64,000 nucleotides of DNA. Origin: Nitrospiraceae bacterium. GTDB lineage: Bacteria > Nitrospirota > Nitrospiria > Nitrospirales > Nitrospiraceae. The stretch spans positions 1 to 64,000 of the forward strand of contig DASPUC010000003.1 in assembly GCA_035623075.1 (NCBI GenBank). Reading direction: 5' to 3'. Shown in pieces: positions 43,046 to 52,196 of this stretch. Position 1 is the first letter of the stretch; each line of letters opens with the position of its first letter. Position numbers and translations under genes: made by a program. Below the pieces are notes generated by a model. It was given only the letters and a program-made list of their open reading frames with translations. It ran no database searches and was not told the origin of the DNA.

Positions 43046-43393
43046 ATGGAGCTCTACGAGTCTCTATTCATTATTCGTCCATCCGTCTCCGATGAGGAGA
43101 CGAACACGCTCATCGAGAAGATGAAGGGCGTTGCCGACAAAACCGGCGCGCAGTTCATCAAAGCCGAAAATTGGGGTCGGAAGAAGCTTGCCTATGAAGT
43201 CCGTCGGGAGCGGAAGGGCACGTACGTTTACTTTTACTTCAAGGCGCCCAACAATACCGTGGGTGAACTGGAGCGTGCGTATCGCTTGGAAGACAACATC
43301 ATCAAATTTCTGACCGTGCATCTCGAGAAAGAGTTGGTGCCGCGTCGGCCGATGGAAGCCCCGTCAGAGGAGTTCGCTGGTGGCAGGATTTAA
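43046..43393 (+). CDS. rpsF: 30S ribosomal protein S6
   Basis: S6 binds the central domain of 16S rRNA together with S18. The 115-residue protein has Y-E-S-L-F-I-I-R-P, W-G-R-K-K-L-A-Y-E-V and G-T-Y-V-Y-F-Y-F. ATG 43046 is preceded by CAGGAGGATT. The longer frame from 42956 overlaps the promoter region. The 3' end overlaps ssb by 14 nt, as in other rpsF-ssb-rpsR operons. Confidence 0.97.
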   Translation: MELYESLFIIRPSVSDEETNTLIEKMKGVADKTGAQFIKAENWGRKKLAYEVRRERKGTYVYFYFKAPNNTVGELERAYRLEDNIIKFLTVHLEKELVPRRPMEAPSEEFAGGRI

Positions 43394-43775
43394 CAAAGTC
43401 ATCCTCATGGGGAATCTGACGCGCAATCCGGAATTGCGCTATACCCCGAGCGGCACGCCGGTAGCGAGCTTTGGCTTAGCCACCAGCCGTCGATTCAAGC
43501 AAGGCGAGGAGTTGAAAGAAGAAGTCTGCTTCGTCGACATCGTCGTGTTCGGGAAGCAGGCCGAACATTGCGGGCAATATTTGAGCAAGGGGAACGGCGC
43601 GATCATCGAAGGCCGGTTGCAGCAGCGTCGCTGGGAAACAGAAGACGGTCAAAAGCGGAGTAAGCACGAAGTTGTCGCGCAGACGGTCACGTTTATGCCG
43701 AAGCGCGGCGAGACCAGCGGTGGTGAGCCACCGATGCCGGAGGATGTAGGCTTTGAATCTGAAGAACATGTCTAA
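43380..43775 (+). CDS. ssb: Single-stranded DNA-binding protein
   Basis: SSB coats single-stranded DNA in replication and repair. The 131-residue protein has an OB fold (N-K-V-I-L-M-G-N-L-T-R-N-P-E-L-R-Y-T-P-S-G) and D-I-V-V-F-G-K-Q-A-E. The usual Gly-rich linker is short. The tail ends E-S-E-E-H-V rather than the classical D-D-D-I-P-F, so partner recruitment through the standard tip may differ. It starts at GTG 43380 within rpsF. Confidence 0.96.
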   Translation: MAGFNKVILMGNLTRNPELRYTPSGTPVASFGLATSRRFKQGEELKEEVCFVDIVVFGKQAEHCGQYLSKGNGAIIEGRLQQRRWETEDGQKRSKHEVVAQTVTFMPKRGETSGGEPPMPEDVGFESEEHV

Positions 43776-43790
43776 TTGAGGAGAGTCGTC

Positions 43791-44063
43791 ATGGATCGTG
43801 ATCGTGGGGGAGATGGTAGCGGACGAGAAGGCGGTGGGGGAGGCGGACGATTTTTTCAACGCCGTCGGCCGTGCCGTTTTTGTCTCGATAAGGGGTCGAT
43901 TGATTTCAAAGACGTCGGATTGCTGCGGAACTTTCTCACGGAGCGCGGGCGGATTGTTCCCCGGCGCATTTCCGGAAATTGCCTGGGCCATCAGCGCGAA
44001 TTGACGGTGGCCATCAAACGGGCGCGTCACATCGCCCTGATCAGCTTTGCGGAAGAACGATAA
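43791..44063 (+). CDS. rpsR: 30S ribosomal protein S18
   Basis: S18 is the partner of S6 on the small subunit. The 90-residue protein has an N-terminal Gly/Arg-rich extension (about residues 1-22), then [15 protein letters not shown] and the basic [12 protein letters not shown]. The C-R-F-C pair suggests a zinc-type form. ATG 43791 has TGAGGAG upstream. rplI, the common fourth gene of this operon, is absent; a YceD gene follows instead. Confidence 0.96.
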   Translation: MDRDRGGDGSGREGGGGGGRFFQRRRPCRFCLDKGSIDFKDVGLLRNFLTERGRIVPRRISGNCLGHQRELTVAIKRARHIALISFAEER

Positions 44064-44068
44064 GGGAT

Positions 44069-44698
44069 ATGTTCGGGATGGAAATGCTCATAGGTGATGC
44101 GATGGACCTCCTCACACCGAAAATCGCTGACATTGCTGCGGCGGGGCTCTCGTTGTCCGGTGAGGTGACTGCCGAAGAGCTGGGATTGAGTGAAGCCGAG
44201 GCCGTCATTAAGGCTCCGCTTGCGGTGACGATGGATCTGGCCAAAGCCGATGGGCTCATCACGGTTACAGGAGTGGTGGAAGGCACGATCGTTCGGCAGT
44301 GTGTGCGATGCTTAAGAGAGTATGACGATCCGCTCGCATTTTCCATTCGAGCGGCCTACGCGCCTGAGGTCAAAGCCGCCCAGCGGCGTCCCAAGCAGGT
44401 GGCTGTGAGAAAATCGCAATTAGTTCCCGTCGAGTCGGGAGAGGATTCAGAAGAGGAATTGGACGATCAATATCATTATCAGGGTGATCATGTTGAATTG
44501 GCGCCGATGGTGCGGGAGCACGTGATCCTGGCAGCGCCGATGCAGCCGTTGTGCACAGAGGACTGTGCGGGACTTTGTGCCTCATGTGGAAAAGATTTGA
44601 ACGAGGGCCCCTGTCTCTGTGCAGGCGATCCACCGGCATCAACATTCCGAGTGATCCGGAGCACGAAACAACAGACCGGTGATCACGGCGCCGCTTAA
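44069..44698 (+). CDS. yceD: YceD family protein (DUF177, 23S rRNA accumulation)
   Basis: This 209-residue DUF177 protein is usually cotranscribed with rpmF and is needed for normal 23S rRNA levels. It has the central V-R-Q-C-V-R-C-L cysteine pair and an acidic segment. The C-terminal cluster C-T-E-D-C-A-G-L-C-A-S-C-G-K-D-L-N is the family metal-binding signature. The first in-frame ATG after rpsR is 44069, preceded by AAGGGAT; later Mets at 44078 and 44084 remain possible. Confidence 0.93.
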   Translation: MFGMEMLIGDAMDLLTPKIADIAAAGLSLSGEVTAEELGLSEAEAVIKAPLAVTMDLAKADGLITVTGVVEGTIVRQCVRCLREYDDPLAFSIRAAYAPEVKAAQRRPKQVAVRKSQLVPVESGEDSEEELDDQYHYQGDHVELAPMVREHVILAAPMQPLCTEDCAGLCASCGKDLNEGPCLCAGDPPASTFRVIRSTKQQTGDHGAA

Positions 44699-44729
44699 CC
44701 AACCGTGGTAGCCGTCCTAAGGAGCAGCC

Positions 44730-44915
44730 ATGCCAAATCCGAAGCATAAACACTCACGAGCCAGACGCGATAAGCGACGAACGGCCAAGTTGCGCATGAC
44801 ACCGCCCGGTATGTCGGTATGCCCCCAATGCCACGAATTGAAACTGCCACATTATGCCTGCTTCAATTGCGGGACCTACAAGGGCAAGGCGGTTATCCAG
44901 GTCGAAGAAACATGA
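44730..44915 (+). CDS. rpmF: 50S ribosomal protein L32
   Basis: L32 (61 aa) starts M-P-N-P-K-H-K-H-S-R-A-R-R-D-K-R-R. It carries the zinc-binding pairs C-P-Q-C and C-F-N-C, so it is the Zn (C+) form. It sits between yceD and plsX, the canonical rpmF-plsX-fab arrangement. An AAGGAGCAG site precedes the ATG. Confidence 0.97.
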   Translation: MPNPKHKHSRARRDKRRTAKLRMTPPGMSVCPQCHELKLPHYACFNCGTYKGKAVIQVEET

Positions 44916-45128
44916 AGAGGATGGTAAAGAGGACCTTATTGAGCCACCCCGTCCATGGGGAGTAAGAGGAGCAGCCAGGGGCGATTCGCGTCCCCAGAAA
45001 CCTGTTTTCACCATCCTGTTGTGCCGCCGCATATTCTACTGTAAGCTTCCAGCCCAAGCGACCAGGCCGCGAATGTTATCCATACACCTCCATTGTCCAC
45101 ACGATCCTTTGTGAACGCTCAATCCCGT

Positions 45129-46127
45129 ATGAAAATTGCCCTCGACGCGATGGGCGGGGACCACGGCTCGGGTCCCGCCATCGAAGGTGCCGCGCAAGCG
45201 GCCAGAGAATTCGACGTCGACATCATTCTCGTCGGAGATGAAGCAGCCTTGAGCAGTGAATGTCGTCGTCTTGGTTGCACTGATGCCCGTCTCACGATTC
45301 GCCATGCCCCGCAAGTGGTCGAAATGCACGAATCTCCTGCGGCGGTCGCGCGGAAAAAACGAGATTCTTCAATCTGGATCGCCACAGAATTGGTCAAGAG
45401 CGGGGATGCTCAAGCCGTCGTGAGTCCAGGCAACACGGGTGCGAGCATGGTGGCCTCGTTCTTCGTGCTAGGGCTGACGAAGGGCGTCGAGCGCCCGGCT
45501 ATCGCGACGAGTCTTCCCACGCTGACCGGCACCGCCATCATGTTGGATGTTGGCGCCAACGTGGATTGCTCTGCCAAACATCTCGAACAGTTCGCCATTA
45601 TGGGCCACGAATATGGGAAATACCTGTTCGGCAAACCGAATCCCCGCGTCGGACTCTTGAGCATCGGCGAAGAGGACAGCAAGGGCAACGAAGTCACCAA
45701 AGAAGCATTCAAACTTCTGAAGTCGAGCCCGCTTAATTTCATCGGCAACGTGGAAGGCCGGGATGTGTACAGCGGTGAGGCAGACGTGGTGGTGTGCGAT
45801 GGCTTCATCGGAAATGTGGCGCTCAAGATATCAGAAGGCGTAGCCGACACCATCAAGAAACTCTTGCTCAAGGAAATTTCTGGCTCGTTCTTCGGTCGGT
45901 TGGCCTATCCGCTCATTGCCGTGCCGCTGTTGAATTTGAAGCGGAAGATTGATTACGCAGAATTCGGCGGCGCGCCGTTGCTCGGTGTCAACGGAATCAC
46001 GATGATTTGTCATGGCCGGTCGTCGGCCAAGGCGATCAAGAATGCCATCCGTCGTGCCAAGGGATTGGCAGAAAACCGTGTCGACGAGTTGATTCAGCGC
46101 GACATCGAGGAAAGCCTGAGTCGCTAG
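45129..46127 (+). CDS. plsX: Phosphate acyltransferase PlsX
   Basis: PlsX converts acyl-ACP into acyl-phosphate for glycerol-3-phosphate acylation by PlsY. The 332-residue protein begins M-K-I-A-L-D-A-M-G-G-D-H-G. It has S-P-G-N-T-G-A, M-L-D-V-G-A-N and G-V-N-G-I-T-M-I-C-H-G-R-S. ATG 45129 matches the family start. A 213-nt spacer separates it from rpmF. It is followed by fabH after 23 nt. Confidence 0.97.
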   Translation: MKIALDAMGGDHGSGPAIEGAAQAAREFDVDIILVGDEAALSSECRRLGCTDARLTIRHAPQVVEMHESPAAVARKKRDSSIWIATELVKSGDAQAVVSPGNTGASMVASFFVLGLTKGVERPAIATSLPTLTGTAIMLDVGANVDCSAKHLEQFAIMGHEYGKYLFGKPNPRVGLLSIGEEDSKGNEVTKEAFKLLKSSPLNFIGNVEGRDVYSGEADVVVCDGFIGNVALKISEGVADTIKKLLLKEISGSFFGRLAYPLIAVPLLNLKRKIDYAEFGGAPLLGVNGITMICHGRSSAKAIKNAIRRAKGLAENRVDELIQRDIEESLSR

Positions 46128-46150
46128 CGATCGATAGAGGAACCGACGGC

Positions 46151-47125
46151 ATGAAAGCACGCATTACTGGGACCGGATCCTACGTTCCTGCCAAGGTGCT
46201 GACGAACGTCGATCTCGAGCGCATGGTGGCGACGTCGGATGAATGGATCACCGAACGAACCGGGATTCGTGAGCGTCGTCTTGTCAGCACTGGTGAAGCT
46301 TGCTCTGATCTGGCTGTCAAAGCGGCTGAGCGGGCCCTTAAGACCGCCGCAGTGAACGCCGCTGAACTGGACCTGATCCTCCTGGCAACCTGTACGGGCG
46401 ACTATCCGCTGCCAGCCACCGCTTGCCTCATCCAACACCGACTCGGAGCAACCCGCGCTGCCGCCTGTGATCTGTCGGCCGCTTGTTGTGGGTTTGTCTA
46501 TGCCTTGTCCGTAGCGGATGCGTATGTCAGAACCGGAATGCGTCACGTGTTAGTAATTGGGTCCGAAGTTATGTCAGCGATTACGGACTGGACCGACCGC
46601 AACACGTGTATCCTGTTCGGCGACGGAGCCGGCGCGGCAGTCGTGAGTGCCAGCGACGGGGAGCGGGGCATTCTCTCATGTCATCTGAGATCCGATGGGG
46701 CGCTATGTGACTTGATCGCGGTGCCAGGCGGGGGATCGCGGAATCCTCCGTCTGACAGGATCGTTGCGGAGCGGATGCAGTACATCAAGATGAAGGGAAA
46801 CGAGACGTTCAAAGTGGCGGTACGTACACTGGAAGACATCGCCCGTGAAACATTGGCGGCGAACAACCTCACCGTCAAGGATCTTGACCTGTATGTGCCG
46901 CATCAGGCGAATGCGCGGATTCTCATGTCTGTCGCGGACCGGCTGGGTCTTCCGTCCGAAAAGATGATGCTCAATCTCGATCGCTATGGAAACACCTCGG
47001 CGGCCTCGATTCCGATCGCGCTTGACGAAGCGGTGCAAGCCGGCCGAATCAGGGAAGGGTCACTCGTGATGATCGGCGCGTTTGGAGCAGGATTGACATG
47101 GGCCTCGGCGTTGATCAAATGGTAG
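46151..47125 (+). CDS. fabH: 3-oxoacyl-ACP synthase III FabH
   Basis: FabH condenses acetyl-CoA with malonyl-ACP to start fatty-acid synthesis. The 324-residue thiolase-fold enzyme has catalytic C112 (D-L-S-A-A-C-C-G-F-V-Y-A-L), the His of V-P-H-Q-A-N and the Asn of Y-G-N-T-S-A-A-S. An extra cysteine follows the catalytic one. ATG 46151 is preceded by AGAGGAA. A 222-nt spacer with hairpins lies between it and fabD. Confidence 0.97.
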   Translation: MKARITGTGSYVPAKVLTNVDLERMVATSDEWITERTGIRERRLVSTGEACSDLAVKAAERALKTAAVNAAELDLILLATCTGDYPLPATACLIQHRLGATRAAACDLSAACCGFVYALSVADAYVRTGMRHVLVIGSEVMSAITDWTDRNTCILFGDGAGAAVVSASDGERGILSCHLRSDGALCDLIAVPGGGSRNPPSDRIVAERMQYIKMKGNETFKVAVRTLEDIARETLAANNLTVKDLDLYVPHQANARILMSVADRLGLPSEKMMLNLDRYGNTSAASIPIALDEAVQAGRIREGSLVMIGAFGAGLTWASALIKW

Positions 47126-47347
47126 CGGAAGAAGCGATCAGCCATCAGCTATGAGTTCGGGAGTTTAGAAGCCGTAACTGATCGCTGAAGGCCAATGGCC
47201 GATGGCTTGCCCAAAGCGTTTTTCCCGTTGACATTGAAGGCAAATTCGACGATATCTAACCCCGCTAGGATGGGGTCTCAACCTTTCCCAGCACGCAGGA
47301 AACACACAGAAGGATAGCGAGTCGCCTCGTACTATCGCCTCTGTAGC
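47126..47347. other. fabH-fabD spacer with hairpins and a possible promoter
   Basis: GCGATCAG (47134-47141) and CTGATCGC (47178-47185) form an 8-bp perfect stem inside a degenerate block of cat-cag and ggcc-type repeats. TTGACA (47228-47233) and TATCTA (47253-47258), 19 nt apart, could drive fabD. A small ACCCC/GGGGT hairpin follows near 47260-47277. No gene is seen. Confidence 0.45.
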
Positions 47348-48307
47348 ATGGCGACTCTCCAAATCACGATGTCGTCCCACATTGCCTTTGTATTTCCAGG
47401 CCAAGGTTCCCAGTCTGTCGGGATGGGCAGAGCGTTGGTTGAAGCGCAACCGGCGCTTCGCTCGGTCTACGACGAAGCCTCATCGGTGCTCGGGTACGAC
47501 GTGGCTGCGCTCTGTTTTGAGGGACCGACAGAACGACTGAATCTCACCGAGTACACCCAACCGGCCCTGTTGGTGAGCAGCATCGCGGCGCTGCGTGCGT
47601 TGGATCCGATCGGCCTCGTTCCTGCTGCCGTGGCAGGACATAGCCTCGGAGAATACTCGGCGCTGGTGGCAGCAGGGGGCCTCTCGTATCGCGATGCCGT
47701 AGCGGTGGTGCAGAAGCGGGGTCGCTATATGGCCGAGGCTGTAACACCAGGAACGGGGCTTGTGGCAGCGCTTCTCGGCCTGGCAGCTGACGTGGCCAAA
47801 GAGGTCTGTCGTGAAGCGTCTTCAATAGGAGTAGTGACAGCGGCGAATTTCAATTCTCCCGGTCAAGTCGTGATCGCGGGGGAGAAGGCCGCAGTTGAAC
47901 GGGCGATCGAACTCGCGAAGACCAAGGGCTGTAAAAAGGCCATTCTGCTACCGGTGAGTGTTCCGGTCCATACTCCATTGATGCAAAAAGCTGCGGATCG
48001 ATTGGCCGCTGACCTTGCGATGGTGAACTGGTCGGATCTGAAGATGCCGCTGGTCAATAATGCGGAGGCCAAGGCTCTGACAAAGGCTGCCGAGATCAAG
48101 GCGTCTCTGGTTCGGCAACTTCCGTCTTCGGTCCTCTGGGAAGACTCGATCAAGACGATGGCTGTCATGGGGGTCACCACATTCGTCGAAGTTGGACCGG
48201 GAGCCGTCTTGTCAGGACTGATCAAGCGTATTCTTCCAGAGGCCACCACATGGACCGTCAACGATCCCAAAACACTTGAGGCAACGCGCGTCGCGCTTAC
48301 TGCGTGA
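47348..48307 (+). CDS. fabD: Malonyl-CoA:ACP transacylase FabD
   Basis: FabD loads malonyl groups onto ACP. The 319-residue protein has F-P-G-Q-G-S-Q-S-V-G-M-G, the catalytic S99 in A-G-H-S-L-G-E-Y, Q-K-R-G-R-Y-M and the P-V-H-T-P-L-M catalytic His segment. ATG 47348 adds seven residues before M-S-S-H-I-A-F; ATG 47369 gives the usual length. It is separated by 21 nt from fabG. Confidence 0.96.
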   Translation: MATLQITMSSHIAFVFPGQGSQSVGMGRALVEAQPALRSVYDEASSVLGYDVAALCFEGPTERLNLTEYTQPALLVSSIAALRALDPIGLVPAAVAGHSLGEYSALVAAGGLSYRDAVAVVQKRGRYMAEAVTPGTGLVAALLGLAADVAKEVCREASSIGVVTAANFNSPGQVVIAGEKAAVERAIELAKTKGCKKAILLPVSVPVHTPLMQKAADRLAADLAMVNWSDLKMPLVNNAEAKALTKAAEIKASLVRQLPSSVLWEDSIKTMAVMGVTTFVEVGPGAVLSGLIKRILPEATTWTVNDPKTLEATRVALTA

Positions 48308-48328
48308 GGGGGTGTGAGGAGCGATCGA

Positions 48329-49072
48329 ATGTCATTGCAAGGCAGGGTTGCAATCGTCACGGGAGCGGCGCAGGGAATCGGGCGTGCGATCGCCGAAGCG
48401 CTCGCCCAGGCCGGAGCCGACATTGCGGTGGCTGACCTCGATCCTGGACGGTCGGCCGACGCGGTGGCAGCGGTGGAGAAGATCGGACGCAAAGCACTCA
48501 ACATCACGGTGAATGTCGCCGACGCCAATGACACCAAGGCAATGGCGGAGCAGGTTATCAAGGCTTGGGGGAAGATCGATATTCTCGTCAACAACGCCGG
48601 GATCACCCGTGATGGATTGTTGCTGCGGATGAAGGAAGAGGACTGGAATCTGGTCTTACAGGTGAATTTGAACGGCACGTTTAACTGCACCAAAGCGGTC
48701 TTGCAGCCGATGACCAAGCAGCGGTATGGTCGCATCGTCAATATCGCATCCATTGTCGGAGCGATGGGCAATGTCGGGCAAGCCAACTACGCGGCCTCCA
48801 AGGCGGCGGTGATCGGATTTACCAAAACCGTGGCGCGTGAGTATGCAAGCCGCAACGTGACCGTGAATGCGGTTGCGCCGGGGTTTATCGATACCGCGAT
48901 GACGCAGGGGTTGCCGGCTGAGGTGAAGGAGGCTCTGCAAAAGCAGATTCCTTTGGGGCGGCTCGGTACGCCGGCGGATATCGCCGCGGCGGTCCGGTTT
49001 CTTGTCTCGGAAGATGCAGCGTATGTGACCGGGCATGTGCTGCATGTCAACGGCGGCATGCTCATGGCGTAA
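48329..49072 (+). CDS. fabG: 3-oxoacyl-ACP reductase FabG
   Basis: FabG reduces 3-oxoacyl-ACP with NADPH. The 247-residue short-chain dehydrogenase has T-G-A-A-Q-G-I-G-R-A-I-A, N-N-A-G-I-T-R-D-G, the Ser of N-I-A-S-I-V-G and the active-site Y-A-A-S-K. ATG 48329 is preceded by GAGGAG. It follows fabD and precedes acpP, the conserved fatty-acid order. Confidence 0.97.
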   Translation: MSLQGRVAIVTGAAQGIGRAIAEALAQAGADIAVADLDPGRSADAVAAVEKIGRKALNITVNVADANDTKAMAEQVIKAWGKIDILVNNAGITRDGLLLRMKEEDWNLVLQVNLNGTFNCTKAVLQPMTKQRYGRIVNIASIVGAMGNVGQANYAASKAAVIGFTKTVAREYASRNVTVNAVAPGFIDTAMTQGLPAEVKEALQKQIPLGRLGTPADIAAAVRFLVSEDAAYVTGHVLHVNGGMLMA

Positions 49073-49151
49073 AACGGTGACGAGCTTGATGCCGCAGCCG
49101 TGATGCTGCGGGAGGATTCAGGATCATGATGGGAAGGAGGTCAGGATATCG

Positions 49152-49385
49152 ATGGCTACGGTAGATGAACGAGTCAAGAAGATCATCGCAGAGCAATTGG
49201 GCGTGGAGGAAGACGAGGTGACTCCTGAGGCAAGTTTCGTGGAGGATCTCGGAGCCGATTCGCTGGATACGGTCGAGCTCGTGATGGCGCTCGAAGAGGA
49301 ATTCGGCATTGAAATTCCGGACGAAGATGCAGAAAAGATTCTCACCGTCGGGAAAGCGTTAGAATACATCAAGGAGAAAGCATAG
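49152..49385 (+). CDS. acpP: Acyl carrier protein
   Basis: ACP (77 aa) carries acyl chains on a phosphopantetheine arm attached at S37 of G-A-D-S-L-D-T-V-E. The acidic helical composition and the ending E-Y-I-K-E-K-A are typical. An AAGGAGG site precedes the ATG. fabF starts 12 nt downstream. Confidence 0.98.
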   Translation: MATVDERVKKIIAEQLGVEEDEVTPEASFVEDLGADSLDTVELVMALEEEFGIEIPDEDAEKILTVGKALEYIKEKA

Positions 49386-49396
49386 GCGGCTTCGCC

Positions 49397-50650
49397 ATGA
49401 TAGGTGAGCGATCGACCAGACGCATCGTCGTGACCGGTCTCGGACTTGTGACACCGCTGGGGACCGGTGTGGAAAAAACGTGGAAGGCGCTGTGTGCCGG
49501 CGAATCCGGCATCGGCCGCATCACGAAGTTCGATCCCACGGGATACGATGCCCAAATAGCCGGAGAAGTCAAAGATTTCGACCCCGCCCAGTTCATCGAG
49601 AAAAAAGAAATCAAGAAAATGGACACGTTCATTCACTATGCCGTTGGAGCAGCCCAGATGGCGGCGGATGATGCGGGGCTGAAGGTTGCTCCGGAAGAGA
49701 CGACAAGAGTCGGCGTCTATATTGGATCCGGGATCGGCGGACTCGGCTCGATCGAGCACTACCACAAGATCCTCCTTGAGAAAGGCCCCGGGCGCGTATC
49801 GCCGTTCTTCATCCCCATGACCATCATCAACCTGGCTTCCGGTCAAGTGGCCATTCGATTAGGAGCGAAGGGGCCGAATTCCTGCGCCGTGACAGCGTGC
49901 GCCACAGGAAACCATTGCATCGGTGATGCCTATCGGTTGATTCAGCGTGGGGATGCGGATGTGATGCTCGCAGGGGGAGCGGAAGCAGCCATCACCACGT
50001 TGGGCGTAGCGGGATTTGCCGCGTCGAAAGCGCTGTCGTTCCGAAACGATGAGCCGACAAAAGCCAGCCGTCCGTTCGACAAGGATCGCGACGGTTTCGT
50101 GCTCGGCGAGGGAGCGGGTGTAGTGGTACTGGAAGAACTCGACCATGCACGCCAACGAAGGGCGAAGATGTATGCTGAGATCATCGGGTATGGCATGAAC
50201 AGCGACGCCTATCACATTACCGCGCCGTCCGAAGAGGGAGAAGGAGCGGTTCGGTGTATGGAGTTGGCATTGAAGGATGCGGGGATCGGAAAAGATCAGA
50301 TCGACTATATCAATGCTCACGGCACGTCGACCATGGCCGATGCCATCGAGACCAGAGCCATCAAGCAGGTCTTCGGAGACCGGGCCTATCGCATTCCGGT
50401 CAGCTCAACGAAATCGATGACCGGTCATTTGCTGGGTGCGGCCGGCGGTATCGAGGCGGTGTTCAGCATCTTGGCGCTCTATCACGGCATCCTTCCTCCC
50501 ACGATCAACTTGGATCATCCCGACCCCGAGTGCGACCTCGACTATGTACCACACAAGGCGAGGCAGGTAACCGCGAACGTGGCTCTGTCGAATTCATTCG
50601 GATTCGGCGGCGTCAATGCCTGCCTACTCTTCAAGAAACTGCATGCCTAG
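49397..50650 (+). CDS. fabF: 3-oxoacyl-ACP synthase II FabF
   Basis: FabF elongates acyl-ACP chains. The 417-residue protein has [12 protein letters not shown], the catalytic Cys in [10 protein letters not shown], the first His in N-A-H-G-T-S-T and the second in T-G-H-L-L-G-A-A-G. It follows acpP closely. A 150-nt spacer with a strong hairpin separates it from rnc. Confidence 0.97.
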   Translation: MIGERSTRRIVVTGLGLVTPLGTGVEKTWKALCAGESGIGRITKFDPTGYDAQIAGEVKDFDPAQFIEKKEIKKMDTFIHYAVGAAQMAADDAGLKVAPEETTRVGVYIGSGIGGLGSIEHYHKILLEKGPGRVSPFFIPMTIINLASGQVAIRLGAKGPNSCAVTACATGNHCIGDAYRLIQRGDADVMLAGGAEAAITTLGVAGFAASKALSFRNDEPTKASRPFDKDRDGFVLGEGAGVVVLEELDHARQRRAKMYAEIIGYGMNSDAYHITAPSEEGEGAVRCMELALKDAGIGKDQIDYINAHGTSTMADAIETRAIKQVFGDRAYRIPVSSTKSMTGHLLGAAGGIEAVFSILALYHGILPPTINLDHPDPECDLDYVPHKARQVTANVALSNSFGFGGVNACLLFKKLHA

Positions 50651-50714
50651 CAGACGATTGAAAGCGCTTCTTTCTCCCCTTCTCCGATCCCGGCGGCGGC
50701 GTCTCCTTTCACTC

Positions 50715-50747
50715 CCGGTCTGCCGACTCAGGTTTCATCCAGACCGG
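50715..50747. repeat. Hairpin in the rnc leader
   Basis: CCGGTCTG (50715-50722) pairs perfectly with CAGACCGG (50740-50747), with further pairing of GGCGTCTCC against GGAGACGTC outside it after a small interruption. It lies in the 150-nt leader between fabF and rnc. Confidence 0.6.
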
Positions 50748-50800
50748 AGACGTCTCGACTCCCTTCTCGGATTGTTTAAGGACTCATCGTTCGTGCCGTC

Positions 50801-51508
50801 ATGACTTCGGTCTCTTCCGCTGAAGCTCTCCAGGCGACGTTGGGCTATCGCTTTCAGGATCAAGCCCTACTCGATGAAGCGTTGACGCATAAGTCGTACG
50901 TCAATGAACAGAAAGGCGTCGCTTGTCAGGACAACGAGCGACTTGAGTTTCTCGGCGATGCGGTACTGTCGCTCGTGATCAGCGAGTATCTTGCCTCTCG
51001 CCTGCCCGAGTCGACCGAGGGGGCCCTTTCGAAACTGAAGGCGCAGCTCGTGAGCGAATCGTCGTTGGAACGGGTTGCACGGCGACTGCAATTGGGAGGA
51101 TATCTCAAGCTTGGGCGAGGAGAAGAATTATCACGCGGGAGAGAGAAGTCGTCGCTCTTGGCCGACGCGGTCGAAGCGATCCTGGCAGCGGTATACCTGG
51201 ACGGCGGCTTTGAAGCCAGTCGCCGGGTGACGTTGCACATCTTTGCGGCGGAGGTCAGTCAAGTCGGGCTGCGTGGGCACAATGCCGGAGCCGAGGATTA
51301 CAAAACGCAGTTCCAAGAATGGTGCCAGAAACGGCATGACACCTTGCCGCGCTATAAGACGATTCGGGAATCGGGTCCGGACCACGACAAGTGTTTCGAT
51401 GTGGAAGTGACCATCCTTGGTGAAGTCGTTGGTGTCGGATCAGGACGAAGTAAGAAGGAAGCGGAGCAACAGGCTGCCAAGCAAGCGCTGGAACGAGTCA
51501 TGATGTGA
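50801..51508 (+). CDS. rnc: Ribonuclease III
   Basis: RNase III processes double-stranded RNA, including rRNA precursors. The 235-residue protein carries the nuclease signature N-E-R-L-E-F-L-G-D-A-V-L, the second acidic cluster L-A-D-A-V-E-A-I-L-A-A-V-Y-L-D-G-G, and a C-terminal double-stranded RNA-binding domain ending S-K-K-E-A-E-Q-Q-A-A-K-Q-A-L. The position after the fab genes is common. A hairpin in the leader may be a self-cleavage site. Confidence 0.97.
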   Translation: MTSVSSAEALQATLGYRFQDQALLDEALTHKSYVNEQKGVACQDNERLEFLGDAVLSLVISEYLASRLPESTEGALSKLKAQLVSESSLERVARRLQLGGYLKLGRGEELSRGREKSSLLADAVEAILAAVYLDGGFEASRRVTLHIFAAEVSQVGLRGHNAGAEDYKTQFQEWCQKRHDTLPRYKTIRESGPDHDKCFDVEVTILGEVVGVGSGRSKKEAEQQAAKQALERVMM

Positions 51509-51566
51509 CGATCGCGCATGGTAAGATGATCTCCAGCGCCGCCAATGTGAAGGAAGGAGGATGTTC

Positions 51567-52157
51567 ATGCAGAGACGAGCGATGATCAGTGTACTTGCCG
51601 TAATGGTGGGCTTCGCCGGATCCTTGTTACTGGACACCGGATTGCTGCGTGCGACTGACAAGGCACCGGCTGCAAAGACCCCCAAAGCAATTATCAAGAC
51701 CAAGTTCGGCGATATGGAAGTGACGTTCTTCCCCGACAAGGCGCCCAAGCACGTCGAAAACTTCGTCTCTTTGGCGAAATCCGGGTTCTATAACGGCACG
51801 ATTTTCCATCGCGTGATTCCGGGTTTCATGATCCAAGGCGGCGATCCGAATACGAAGGACCCCACAAAACCGGAGACCTACGGCATGGGGGGCCCGAGCC
51901 AGCGGATCGACGCGGAGTTCAATGATATCCCCCACCACCGCGGGATTTTGTCAATGGCTCGCACCAGCGACCCCAACAGTGCCGGATCTCAATTCTTCAT
52001 CGTCGTGAAGGATTCGAACTTCCTTGACCGCCAGTATACGGCTTTCGGCGAGGTGGTGAAGGGGATCGAGGTAGCGGATAAGATTGTCAGTTTGCCACGA
52101 AACCCACGAGATCTTCCGACCGAGCGAGTGGAGATGACGATTACGATCATGGAATAG
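51567..52157 (+). CDS. Exported cyclophilin-type peptidyl-prolyl isomerase
   Basis: This 196-residue protein has an N-terminal signal peptide (M-Q-R-R-A-M-I-S-V-L-A-V-M-V-G-F-A-G-S-L-L) and a complete cyclophilin domain. Active-site segments are F-H-R-V-I-P-G-F-M-I-Q-G-G-D and S-A-G-S-Q-F-F-I-V. ATG 51567 is spaced 7 nt after AAGGAGG; ATG 51561 is too close to that site. It should accelerate proline isomerisation in the periplasm. A related lipoprotein copy follows directly. Confidence 0.9.
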   Translation: MQRRAMISVLAVMVGFAGSLLLDTGLLRATDKAPAAKTPKAIIKTKFGDMEVTFFPDKAPKHVENFVSLAKSGFYNGTIFHRVIPGFMIQGGDPNTKDPTKPETYGMGGPSQRIDAEFNDIPHHRGILSMARTSDPNSAGSQFFIVVKDSNFLDRQYTAFGEVVKGIEVADKIVSLPRNPRDLPTERVEMTITIME

Positions 52158-52196
52158 GCCTGTGAGGGGAGGAATGATGACCGGAGTTGAGGCGTC

